64,000 nt of DNA, taken from IMG/VR virus record IMGVR_UViG_3300042888_002550, positions 1 through 64,000 of that record; one strand, given 5' to 3'. A program made the translations under genes and the position numbers. Every line of letters begins with the position of its first letter. Position 1 is the stretch's first letter. The notes under the pieces were generated by a model. The model saw only the letters and a program-made list of their open reading frames with translations. It was not told where the DNA came from and made no database searches. Of the stretch, positions 26,489 to 34,948 are shown piece by piece. Origin of the DNA: a virus.

Positions 26489-28156
26489 TTACATTTTCCA
26501 CTCCCAACGAGTTACCCCACAATCATATATTCTATTAAAACCTCTTTCTGACATAATTAATTTTTCAGTCTTATTTTTATCAAAACCACTTTTAATAAGA
26601 TTTTTTTTCTTAAAATTCAAACGATGAAATCTTAATTCATTTTTAATGTAATAATAATTGGGTTTTGATTTATGGATGTATTCAAAACCGAGATTTTTAT
26701 ACAATCCCCCACCAAATAATCTATTATCTGAATAACTTAAAATCATTTTTGGGTTATAATTTTTAATATAGTAATTGAATAATTTTGATCCACCACCAAT
26801 GACATTATAATTAATTAAATTAGAAAAACGTAATAGTTCTGAAAAATCATCTTTATAATTACCAACACCACTTCTAGTGCCAAATGTCATAACTGAAACT
26901 AGAACCTCATTATGATATAAACCTAATTTGACCTTTGACAAACAATCACCCTGGATATGATTATTAAGTAAAAATTCTGAACTAACTTTTTTACTAATTT
27001 CTTTTATAACACATTTTCTACCATATATTTTATTTTCAATCATACCGAAACGATTTTTTATGATAGATTTTACAATATCTTTTTTAAATAACCATTCATC
27101 CTCAAAAATCTGAATTAATTCAACTCCCAATTCTAAACACCTATTATATTTGTTTAAATGATAATTTTCTGATTTAAATAAATCACTATGATAATATAAC
27201 CCATTAAATTCAATCCCTATATTATGTTCTGGTAAGTATAAATCTAATTCTAATGGTGATATTATTTTTCTTGTGTTTCTTTCAATATTACTAATACCCA
27301 ATTCTAAAAGGTAATCGTAAACTTCTTTTTCTCTATGTGATGATAAAGAATTTATTGGATTACAATTAATACAAGTTTCATAACCCAATCTTCTTCTCTC
27401 ATTATAAAGTGGACTAAATATTTTATAATTTTGATTACATTTATCACATAACAATGTAAATTCTTTTATGTTGGTATCGTATGAAATAAATTCATTTTCT
27501 TTAAATCTGTTTTTAATATTTTGTAATGTAGTCTTTTCTTTTTTTAATATAATATCCGGATGTAATGAAGGTGATTTAAATCCCCACTTAGATAAGTTGT
27601 TCTCAACAATCTTATCTTTAATTATTTTAGATTTTGAAGGGTTACTTACACCATATTTTTTTAAAGATGTTTCAACCGCTTTTTCTTTATTAACATAATT
27701 TTCATCACCATATTTTTTTAATCTAGTTTTTTTTGATTTTACTGAATTAGTGTAATTTTCATCACCATATCGTTTTAGTTTAGTTTCTTTAACTTTTTCT
27801 TTGAATGTACTATGTTGTGAAAAGTATTCAACACCCCAAGTTTCCTTCATTTTTATTTTAACTAAATCAAGTAGTTTACCACTATTGTTGGCACAATCTA
27901 ATGAACAAAATTTATTGTAACCCCTATCAAATCTATCTGTGAAGGTTACAATATTATCACAACCACCACACTTTGGTTTTGTGGTAATATTATGGAAATA
28001 GTTCCAAATTTTTTCTTTGAATGAATGATTATCTAAATCATATGTTTTTGAATGATGTATGATTTTATCATAAACATCTTTATGGTTTTTATTAAACCAA
28101 ACTTCTCTGGTTTTATGGCCAGAGGTATTGTTCTCAAGGAAAAAAGAAAAATTCAT
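26489..28156 (-). CDS. Free-standing homing endonuclease, Vsr/EDxHD-like (copy 1)
   Basis: A 555-residue protein. The N-terminal zinc-binding pairs CGGC/CSLDC and CDKC/CINC flank repeated K-K-Y-G-D-E-N units (residues about 130-190), which are DNA-binding repeats found in phage homing endonucleases. A Vsr-like nuclease core follows: SPLELDLYLP, NIGIEFNGLYYHSD and LIQIFEDEW. The C-terminal 200 residues (GRKCVIKEI, then VIGGGSKLF and LYKNLGFEY) resemble a GNAT-type fold. It interrupts the tail structural region downstream of the tail tube gene. A 9-bp inverted repeat covers its start codon. It is paralogous to the plus-strand gene at 28762. Confidence 0.85.
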   Translation of the reverse strand: MNFSFFLENNTSGHKTREVWFNKNHKDVYDKIIHHSKTYDLDNHSFKEKIWNYFHNITTKPKCGGCDNIVTFTDRFDRGYNKFCSLDCANNSGKLLDLVKIKMKETWGVEYFSQHSTFKEKVKETKLKRYGDENYTNSVKSKKTRLKKYGDENYVNKEKAVETSLKKYGVSNPSKSKIIKDKIVENNLSKWGFKSPSLHPDIILKKEKTTLQNIKNRFKENEFISYDTNIKEFTLLCDKCNQNYKIFSPLYNERRRLGYETCINCNPINSLSSHREKEVYDYLLELGISNIERNTRKIISPLELDLYLPEHNIGIEFNGLYYHSDLFKSENYHLNKYNRCLELGVELIQIFEDEWLFKKDIVKSIIKNRFGMIENKIYGRKCVIKEISKKVSSEFLLNNHIQGDCLSKVKLGLYHNEVLVSVMTFGTRSGVGNYKDDFSELLRFSNLINYNVIGGGSKLFNYYIKNYNPKMILSYSDNRLFGGGLYKNLGFEYIHKSKPNYYYIKNELRFHRLNFKKKNLIKSGFDKNKTEKLIMSERGFNRIYDCGVTRWEWKM

Positions 28157-28175
28157 ATACTATAAATATATGAAT
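28151..28175 (-). promoter_or_regulatory. Hairpin with embedded promoter over start codon of endonuclease copy 1
   Basis: ATTCATATA and TATATGAAT are perfect 9-bp inverted arms separated by seven bases. The ATG at 28156 is in one arm, and the ATATTTAT box (28162-28169) spans the loop and other arm. Read-through mRNA from the tail tube gene would hide the start codon, while mRNA started from this box would lack the upstream arm. Confidence 0.5.
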
Positions 28176-28203
28176 TTTTCAGTAGGATGTCAAGGATATT
28201 TAA

Positions 28204-28695
28204 TTAGAATAATAATACAGCGTAATCAAATCTTAATGAAGCCGCGATGTCAGCTAAATCACCACTTTCGTAACTTAAATCACCAAAATTAATATCACCA
28301 CTTAACCAAGTGTTAACTAATCTCCATTTTTCAATTACAACTCCGGTCGGATCTAACATTTCAAGTTCAACATCTTTTTTGTACCCAGCGGCATAACCTT
28401 GTCTACCAGTTACAGATTCTGAATGTAAACGCACCCACTCCATAATCGCTTGAGATGCGGATGGACCAATAGGATCTCTAAAAGTCACACTAATTGGATT
28501 CCAATTATATTTACCCAAAACATAAGTTTCAGTATTTAGAAAAGGTATAACAACTTCAGCTTGTGTAATTGAGGGTCTAGCGGCAGAACCTAACCACCAT
28601 TCTTGAATACCTAATTCAGCTGGAAATCTAAGTATCCATCTATTTTTCTTTTTAGGTTCGTATGGCATAGGCATACGCAGTAATAAATCAGCCAT
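28204..28695 (-). CDS. 19: Tail tube protein gp19-like
   Basis: A 163-residue protein matching T4 gp19 (163 residues) in length and layout: a basic N-terminus (PYEPKKKNRWILRFPAELG), then ITQAEVVIPFLN and KYNWNPISVTFRDPIGPSAS, and a C-terminal strand SLRFDYAVLLF. Tube hexamers stack inside the sheath to form the DNA channel. It is flanked on both sides by homing endonuclease genes, copy 1 downstream and copy 2 upstream on the opposite strand. This isolates it from the sheath gene, which in T4 lies next to it. Confidence 0.88.
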   Translation of the reverse strand: MADLLLRMPMPYEPKKKNRWILRFPAELGIQEWWLGSAARPSITQAEVVIPFLNTETYVLGKYNWNPISVTFRDPIGPSASQAIMEWVRLHSESVTGRQGYAAGYKKDVELEMLDPTGVVIEKWRLVNTWLSGDINFGDLSYESGDLADIAASLRFDYAVLLF

Positions 28696-28710
28696 TTTTT
28701 GTTTTTTAAA

Positions 28711-28718
28711 ATATTTAT
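28711..28718 (+). promoter_or_regulatory. Promoter box ATATTTAT for endonuclease copy 2
   Basis: Plus-strand AAATATTTATTATTATATT, 43 bases before the ATG at 28762. It interleaves with the oppositely directed tail tube promoter. Confidence 0.45.
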
Positions 28719-28755
28719 TATTATATTAGTAACATAAAAATATATTACTTTAATT

Positions 28756-28763
28756 ATAAATAT
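28756..28763 (-). promoter_or_regulatory. Promoter box ATATTTAT for tail tube gene
   Basis: Coding-strand CCATATTTATAATTAAAG, 60 bases before the tail tube ATG. It overlaps the start codon of the endonuclease on the other strand. Confidence 0.45.
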
Positions 28764-30387
28764 GGTGAATTTGGAAAAGTTTTTTATTATTGAAAATAAA
28801 AATGGTAAAAGAAGTCAAGAATCTTATTTAAAAGACAATTTTAATGATTTACATAAAAAAATAATTCATTTTAATAAAAAAAATCTTAATGAAATTTCAT
28901 TCAAAGAAAAAATTTGGCACTACATACATAATGTTGATACAAAAATTTTATGTAAAAAATGTGATAAGGAATTAAAATTTAAGCGTAGTCTTTCTGAGGG
29001 TTATGGTGTGTATTGTTCAAGAGAATGTACTAATCAATGTGAAGAACATATTAAAAAAGTAAAAGAAACAAATGATAAAAAGTATGGTGGTCAAGGTACA
29101 TCATCGGAAAGTATTAATGATAAAATTAAAAACACAACTTTAAAAAATTTTGGTGTTGATAATTTCTTTAAACGAAAAGATTTAATACAAGATAAGTTCA
29201 TAGAAAAATATAATGTCCCCGGTGTATGGGCGGTTGAAGGTGTATCAGATAAAATAAAAGATACTAATATTAAAAAAATTGGTTTAGTTTCTAATCTACT
29301 AACGAAAGAATCTCAATACAAATCGTTGGAAACTAAAAGAAAAATTTTTAGAGAAAAGTATGAAAGATTTAATATACTATCAGATGAAGGGGACGATATT
29401 AAAATTTTATGTGATAAATGTCATAATAATTTTATTATTAATCGATCAGTACTCTACAATAGGAATAGTATGGATGTAGAAGTTTGTACACTCTGTAATC
29501 CAGTTACAAACTCCATTAGTTATAGTGAGAGTGAGGTGTTAAATTATATTAAAGAACTATTACCACTAGAAGAGATTAAAGAGAAAGATAGGAAAGTAAT
29601 TTACCCCCAGGAGATAGATGTATTAATACCAAATAAAAATATTGGTATAGAATATAATGGATTGTTTTGGCACTCATCTTATAAGGTTAGTAATGATTAT
29701 CATTTTAAAAAATATAAAAAATGTTCTGAACAAAACATTAAACTCATACAGATATTTGAGGATGAGTGGTTACATAAAAAAGAAATTGTTAAATCAATTT
29801 TAAATACAAACTTCAATATATTTGATCAGGTGATTTATGGTAGGAAGTGTGTTATTAAAGAGATTGATAGTAAGATGTGTAAAGAATTTGTTGATCAAAA
29901 TCATATACAAGGACATCATAATTCAAAAATAAAGATTGGATTATTCTATAATGATAAATTGGTATCTGTCATGACATTTGGTTCTTTAAGAAAATCCCTC
30001 GGTATGAAGAGTGTTGATGGATCATATGAAATGGTTAGATTCTGTAATTTAAAAAATAGTAAAGTGATTGGTGGTGGATCAAAACTATTTAGATACTTTT
30101 TAAAAACTTATCAACCCTCCGATATCATATCCTTTTCAGATAGTAGGTACTTTACCGGAGATTTATATGAAAAATTGGGATTTACATTTAATGGTGAAAC
30201 TAAATCCAATTATCACTATATTAAAGGTGGTAAAAGAATTAATAGATTTAACTATAGAAAGGATGTGTTAGTATCTATGGGGTATGATAAGAATAAGAGT
30301 GAACGAGAAATAACTGAAGAGATGGGGTTATTAAGAATATATGATTGTGGTTGTAAGAAATGGTGTTATAATAATGTCACCACTTAA
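28762..30387 (+). CDS. Free-standing homing endonuclease, Vsr/EDxHD-like (copy 2)
   Basis: A 541-residue paralogue of the protein at 26489-28156, encoded on the opposite strand. It has the same order of parts: zinc pairs CKKC/CSREC and CDKC/CTLC, degenerate K-x-x-G-V-D-N repeats, a Vsr-like core YPQEIDVLIP, IGIEYNGLFWHSS and LIQIFEDEW, and a C-terminal GNAT-like region with VIGGGSKLF and LYEKLGFTF ending RIYDCGCKKW. The two cores look about half identical by eye. Its stop codon overlaps the end of the convergent HAD gene by four bases. It is one of only four plus-strand genes here, consistent with a mobile gene. The target is presumably in or near the tail tube region. Confidence 0.85.
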   Translation: MVNLEKFFIIENKNGKRSQESYLKDNFNDLHKKIIHFNKKNLNEISFKEKIWHYIHNVDTKILCKKCDKELKFKRSLSEGYGVYCSRECTNQCEEHIKKVKETNDKKYGGQGTSSESINDKIKNTTLKNFGVDNFFKRKDLIQDKFIEKYNVPGVWAVEGVSDKIKDTNIKKIGLVSNLLTKESQYKSLETKRKIFREKYERFNILSDEGDDIKILCDKCHNNFIINRSVLYNRNSMDVEVCTLCNPVTNSISYSESEVLNYIKELLPLEEIKEKDRKVIYPQEIDVLIPNKNIGIEYNGLFWHSSYKVSNDYHFKKYKKCSEQNIKLIQIFEDEWLHKKEIVKSILNTNFNIFDQVIYGRKCVIKEIDSKMCKEFVDQNHIQGHHNSKIKIGLFYNDKLVSVMTFGSLRKSLGMKSVDGSYEMVRFCNLKNSKVIGGGSKLFRYFLKTYQPSDIISFSDSRYFTGDLYEKLGFTFNGETKSNYHYIKGGKRINRFNYRKDVLVSMGYDKNKSEREITEEMGLLRIYDCGCKKWCYNNVTT

Positions 30388-31154
30388 GCCATATAAATTC
30401 TAATCTTTTTAATTTTCTTTGGATTAGATGTATCGTATATGACGAAATGTATGTTTGGAAACTTAATTTTAAGTACAGATCTAATTATATCTTCCACCAC
30501 TTTAATATTACCTAAATCATCATCACTAAACCCAATACTAATGTTTTTAAATTTTTTACCATATAGTTTAACGACATTCTCAACATAATCAATTATCGCC
30601 AATTTTTTACCATTCTCTGGGTTCTGTGTTGTACTATCTAATTTAAACTCTTTAATAAACTCCTTGGATGAAACTGTATAATATTTTTGTCTGTTTAAAT
30701 ATTTGGTTATGGTTTCACCATTAAGATTTATGGTAATATCTTTCTTTTGTTTTAATGTTAAATTATTGTTTATAATAAGTTTAATCCCATCTTTAATTAT
30801 TTTAGGGGAATGACCTCTGGCGGTAATAATGGCGAAATCATGACCATTAACTAACGCTGTGATGAATTTATTATATACCGGACCAAAATTATTATTTTTG
30901 ATTGAGTATAAAACATCTTCTTTAAATTGGGTGGGGTTAACAAACTTTGTGAAACTATCTGATCTAACCATATAGGTAGAACCAATTTTACTTCTTATTC
31001 TACGGAATTGATGAGAATCAACATCAACTTTAATTAATTTATTTTTTACTACTTTATCTAAAGTAATCTTAGTTGGCATAACTAATATATTATCATCCCA
31101 ATCTAATAGAAAGAATTTTTTCTTGAAAGTATCTAAGTTTATATTAAACCCCAT
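30384..31154 (-). CDS. HAD-superfamily phosphatase-like protein
   Basis: A 256-residue protein with the HAD motif set: motif I FFLLDWDDNIL (nucleophile Asp and Asp+2), motif II AIITARGHSP, and a motif III/IV-like IGFSDDDLGN. HAD enzymes transfer phosphate. In T4-like phages related folds act as the 3'-phosphatase of polynucleotide kinase, but no kinase domain is present and the substrate is unknown. The insert between motifs I and II (about 75 residues) is a probable cap. A TATATTTG box lies 27 bases upstream, grouping it with replication rather than virion genes. Confidence 0.75.
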   Translation of the reverse strand: MGFNINLDTFKKKFFLLDWDDNILVMPTKITLDKVVKNKLIKVDVDSHQFRRIRSKIGSTYMVRSDSFTKFVNPTQFKEDVLYSIKNNNFGPVYNKFITALVNGHDFAIITARGHSPKIIKDGIKLIINNNLTLKQKKDITINLNGETITKYLNRQKYYTVSSKEFIKEFKLDSTTQNPENGKKLAIIDYVENVVKLYGKKFKNISIGFSDDDLGNIKVVEDIIRSVLKIKFPNIHFVIYDTSNPKKIKKIRIYMA

Positions 31155-31180
31155 TGTTATATTATTTTAAATTAATACAA

Positions 31181-31188
31181 CAAATATA
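31181..31188 (-). promoter_or_regulatory. Host-type promoter box TATATTTG before HAD gene
   Basis: Coding-strand CCTATATTTGTTGTATT. It shares TATATTTGT with the gp32 and polymerase boxes. Confidence 0.5.
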
Positions 31189-31214
31189 GGGGTTTTTTTT
31201 AATATAAAAAAATA

Positions 31215-31970
31215 TTATAATTTTTCTCTAATTCCACTCACCATTTCCGGATCTAAATCTGAACGACCAAGTTCACTAGATAACTCAAATTCACCAGATT
31301 GACCACCTAAAGCGTCACAAATGGCCATACTAACATAACGTTTCATATCTGTCTTAAATTGACTATTAGAAGTTAAATTAGCGAACGCTTTTGAGAAGGA
31401 AGTACTTACGATACTACCACCACTATTTTTTAAACCTAACATTGATTCAGAAGCTACTTGTACGATATATTCCATAATACCATCAAATAATACATCAGAT
31501 AACCATTTACAATTATCCACTGGATCTAGTAACTTAGGATAGTCTGTAATATCAATATCTGATAAAGCTATTTTTAAAATTCTATTTAACTCACCAGTAA
31601 CACCTAATTGTTCTAAAATATAACCAATCATCCATTGACTAGCGGTATCAACTAAAGTTTTTTTCATATCACCACTTTTTTCACCATCTTCTGAATCATC
31701 AACCATTGAATTATTATCATTTGATGGAGTTTCTTCATCATCACTAGTGAATAATGATTTTAACCAATCAGTAAAATCTTCATTAATTTCTTGTTTACTA
31801 TAACCCTCTTTTAATTTTCGTTTTTTTATTTTATGAAAATTTACAATAATCTTTTTACCTTCAGTTATTAACTTACTATCATTGGTAATTACCTTACTTT
31901 CTTTAAGTACAACTTTTTTTATTGTATTTCGTAATTTAGTCTCAACCAATTTATTTCTTTTTTCCATCAT
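31215..31970 (-). CDS. Unknown protein, probable virion-internal
   Basis: A 251-residue protein. The first 40 residues are basic and contain two (L/I)xE sites (L22-K23-E24 and I35-T36-E37), like T4 prohead protease sites. An acidic Asp/Ser linker follows (TSDDEETPSNDNNSMVDDSE). The C-terminal 150 residues are helical and uncharacterised (ASQWMIGYILEQLGVTGELN). No enzymatic motif is seen. It lies just downstream of the sheath gene with a terminator between, and has its own promoter box, suggesting separate late expression. Confidence 0.65.
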   Translation of the reverse strand: MMEKRNKLVETKLRNTIKKVVLKESKVITNDSKLITEGKKIIVNFHKIKKRKLKEGYSKQEINEDFTDWLKSLFTSDDEETPSNDNNSMVDDSEDGEKSGDMKKTLVDTASQWMIGYILEQLGVTGELNRILKIALSDIDITDYPKLLDPVDNCKWLSDVLFDGIMEYIVQVASESMLGLKNSGGSIVSTSFSKAFANLTSNSQFKTDMKRYVSMAICDALGGQSGEFELSSELGRSDLDPEMVSGIREKL

Positions 31971-31982
31971 TTTAATTTATTA

Positions 31983-31990
31983 ATAAATAT
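31983..31990 (-). promoter_or_regulatory. Promoter box ATATTTAT before the 251-residue gene
   Basis: Coding strand CACATATTTATTAATAAAT, 12 bases before the ATG at 31970. Contains the ATTTATTAATAAAT palindrome that recurs at two other late genes. Confidence 0.45.
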
Positions 31991-32001
31991 GTGTAAAATA
32001 T

Positions 32002-32030
32002 AAAAGAGATACCTTTTGAGTATCTCTTTT
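32002..32030 (-). terminator. Rho-independent terminator after sheath gene
   Basis: An 11-bp perfect stem (AAAAGAGATAC / GTATCTCTTTT) with a 7-base loop, 22 bases after the sheath stop codon. Confidence 0.85.
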
Positions 32031-32051
32031 ATATTTTTATGTGTTATTATC

Positions 32052-34841
32052 TTACAAGTTTTCAAAAGAAGCTCCTGTTGGGGTTACAACGAATTCTATA
32101 AAGATAAATTCTAATGAACGTGTAGGTTTTAAGAAAATTCTACCATTCAACTCATTTCTGTCAATTGACTCTGGAGTATCATTTAATTGAACTCTAAAGT
32201 CTGTTAAACCTCTTTCTTTTCTGATATTCTCAAGAATTGGGTTAACTAATGTTAAGAATTGATTTCTAACAATCTGATCGTTTTGTTCAAATAATAATCT
32301 AATTGATACTGCTGAAATTAATTTTCTAGCTTGTAATAATAAACGTCTTACATTGATTCGGTTAAGAGCTGAATCTTTAATTTGTAATGTTTTATTACCC
32401 CAAATTACTACTCCCTCTTCAGAGAATGTCGCCATTGGATTAATTCTATTATCATATAAACCATCTCTATCAGAAAGTTTAAGTTTTAAACGAGCTTTAA
32501 TCGCGTTAGTAACACCTCTATTAAGACCTGCTGTCGCAAACCAAGGGAAAGCTACATTGTCAGTTAAAGCGATATTTCTTACAACTTCACCGGTTGGTGG
32601 TAACCAAATATATACATTATTCTCCGTATCATTCATTTGTAACCAAGGCCAGTAAGTCGCTGTATAATTACTATCAAATTCACCATATAATGTATCCGCG
32701 ATATCTTCTGGAGTGTAAACATCTGTTCCAGTTCCAGAAGTATCTGGAGTAGTAACAATATATAATGAATCACAACGTTCAGTTTCTACCATATCAATAG
32801 CTTCACCAACTAAATCATTATTATCAACAGTATCGATACCTGGGGTAGTGAATACGTTAATGTTAACAGATTCTGGGTTAGAGAAAGTTTTAATACCTTC
32901 ATAATAAGCGTAGTAATCAGAAGTGATACCATTTTGACCATCACTTGTTGGTCTAGTTGTAAAGATCCCTGAAGTTACTCCAGCCACACCTTTAGTACCG
33001 GTAGCTTTGTAAGTATCTCTATTCGTTCTTCTTGATCTATAGATATCCCATCCATCAAACCCACCAAATGGTGCGAATGTGAACTTTCTAGCTTGTATTT
33101 TTTCGTAAGCTGTATTAACAACTGACGCTGGTGTTTGCATTGGACAACATCCAACATCAAATGTAATAGCTGAACTTTGACCATCAACAGTAACACCAGT
33201 AGCGTTAACATCCATATGGAATCCTTTAGTTACACCAGTCCATTCAGAACCACCAACATTACTTTGTAAACCTTTGAAATCAAACATATCCTGATCAATA
33301 CCCACAGTGTTAGAAACACCAAGATACACTTTTCTTACTTTTTCAGTAATTAAGTAATCAGTTTTGTAAGTCATAATTGGAGGTAATGTTGTATTGTATT
33401 CTCTTGTTAAGAATCCTTCAAATCCAGCCGGAATTGCGTCTTCTACAAGATTTTCAGCCATCTCAACCATAACACGACTACTTCTTAATGGGAAGAACCC
33501 ATCATTTGTACCAATTCTTCTTGCGATATAATTTGTACTAGTAGAATCCATTGAACATTTACTAAATCTTTCTAAGATAGAAGGACTCGCGTCTGTATCA
33601 TAAAAATCTCTAATTACGATATCAAATTCTAAATCTTCAAGGTTAATATTTTGTACAGAAATTTTTATTTCTTTATTAGCTCCATCACCATCAGAAATCG
33701 TGATAAATCTAAATAATCTAAATACTTTATTACCTCTAACCTCAGAAACAACCCAAGGGGTTACAGCTGATCTGTATTCAGTTAAATAATTATCTAAATT
33801 AGTTACATATTCAAAACCTAATTGTATACCTTTAACTTTACCTTGTTCAACAAGAGATGCGAACATATTATCATAAATCTCTTCTACAAATAAAGGTTGT
33901 TGATTTTGGAATGGTGCTTGACCTAATACTCTAATTAAATAATTTTTCTTAGTTTTATCCATTGACGCTTCAAAATAAATTGAATCACCAGCGGTTGTGT
34001 TACCACTAACTACAAATGTACCATAAGGATCATATTCAGCGTCAGTAACTGAGGTATCAAATGTGATACCTGGGTTAACAACTGAGAATGTAATTAATTC
34101 ATTCACATCATAAGTAGCTTCAGAACGTAATGTTGCGATAACCATACCATCAACATCCGCGTAAGAAGTACCACTACAAATAACAGATGTACCTGTAGTT
34201 GAACCAGTAATATTACCTAAACCATCTGAACCAACAGAAGTTACTAATAAATCAAAATTACCACCATTATAAACAGAACCAGTTTTAACATATTCCGTAC
34301 TCGCGGTAAGTGTTGTTAACATGGTTGAATCTTCTAATCCAACTAAATAAGAGTTAAATAACCCATCATTATAAACAGCGTTTAATTCAGTATCACCATG
34401 ACCAGAAAATACAAATGAATTTATAGTACCACCAGTAGTTACACTAAAAGTTGATGTAGTAACACCAGTTGAATAACAAACTACGGTTGATGTATCTAAA
34501 GCCGCGTCAATTTTAATTGACCAAGCGTCACCCGCGTCATAACCAGATAAACCTAAAACTCTCGTCACAAACAATTGACTTGATTGTGTTAAATATCCTT
34601 TTGCGATATAATTGGTCTCATACTTTGGATAACCAGTTGCTCTGAACAATTCGGGGTTTAAACCACCGAAAATTGTTTGATATTCATCATAACTACTTAT
34701 GAAAACCGGTTCAAACGCCGGTCCTTTAGGTGTTTCACCCACTATCCCTAGGGTTGTTACCCCAACTTGTCTAGCGATAAAACTTAAATCAAGTTCTGAT
34801 GTATAGACACCCGGACTTACAAATACTCTATTTCCTGCCAT
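32052..34841 (-). CDS. 18: Contractile tail sheath protein gp18-like
   Basis: A 929-residue sheath subunit. The N-terminus VFVSPGVYTSELDLSFIARQ and the GIVGETPKGPAFEPVFISSY segment are classic for phage sheath proteins. The C-terminal domain, which makes the inter-subunit handshake contacts, reads FLTLVNPILENIRKERGLTD, then RSLEFIFIEFVVTPTGASFE. It is longer than T4 gp18 (659), the extra length lying in a Ser/Thr/Gly-rich beta region (residues about 110-260) that probably forms surface domains. It is flanked by a promoter box upstream and a strong terminator downstream, so it is transcribed as a single gene, as expected for an abundant protein. Confidence 0.92.
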   Translation of the reverse strand: MAGNRVFVSPGVYTSELDLSFIARQVGVTTLGIVGETPKGPAFEPVFISSYDEYQTIFGGLNPELFRATGYPKYETNYIAKGYLTQSSQLFVTRVLGLSGYDAGDAWSIKIDAALDTSTVVCYSTGVTTSTFSVTTGGTINSFVFSGHGDTELNAVYNDGLFNSYLVGLEDSTMLTTLTASTEYVKTGSVYNGGNFDLLVTSVGSDGLGNITGSTTGTSVICSGTSYADVDGMVIATLRSEATYDVNELITFSVVNPGITFDTSVTDAEYDPYGTFVVSGNTTAGDSIYFEASMDKTKKNYLIRVLGQAPFQNQQPLFVEEIYDNMFASLVEQGKVKGIQLGFEYVTNLDNYLTEYRSAVTPWVVSEVRGNKVFRLFRFITISDGDGANKEIKISVQNINLEDLEFDIVIRDFYDTDASPSILERFSKCSMDSTSTNYIARRIGTNDGFFPLRSSRVMVEMAENLVEDAIPAGFEGFLTREYNTTLPPIMTYKTDYLITEKVRKVYLGVSNTVGIDQDMFDFKGLQSNVGGSEWTGVTKGFHMDVNATGVTVDGQSSAITFDVGCCPMQTPASVVNTAYEKIQARKFTFAPFGGFDGWDIYRSRRTNRDTYKATGTKGVAGVTSGIFTTRPTSDGQNGITSDYYAYYEGIKTFSNPESVNINVFTTPGIDTVDNNDLVGEAIDMVETERCDSLYIVTTPDTSGTGTDVYTPEDIADTLYGEFDSNYTATYWPWLQMNDTENNVYIWLPPTGEVVRNIALTDNVAFPWFATAGLNRGVTNAIKARLKLKLSDRDGLYDNRINPMATFSEEGVVIWGNKTLQIKDSALNRINVRRLLLQARKLISAVSIRLLFEQNDQIVRNQFLTLVNPILENIRKERGLTDFRVQLNDTPESIDRNELNGRIFLKPTRSLEFIFIEFVVTPTGASFENL

Positions 34842-34877
34842 TATTAATTTTTTTGTTTAAATATTATTGTTTTAATA

Positions 34878-34885
34878 ATAAATAT
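34878..34885 (-). promoter_or_regulatory. Promoter box ATATTTAT before sheath gene
   Basis: Coding strand CTATATATTTATTATT, 36 bases before the sheath ATG. The core is identical over 13 bases to the box before the 808-residue tail gene. Confidence 0.5.
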
Positions 34886-34948
34886 ATAGAGTAAACAGAA
34901 AGAACTTTTTTATTGAAAATTTAAAGAATTATTTGTAATTAGATACTT

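Noticed and set aside
31190-31210. Terminator upstream of the 251-residue gene end (AT-only hairpin TAATAT/ATATTA)
   Set aside because: The stem has only A-T pairs and six bases, not stable enough to claim.
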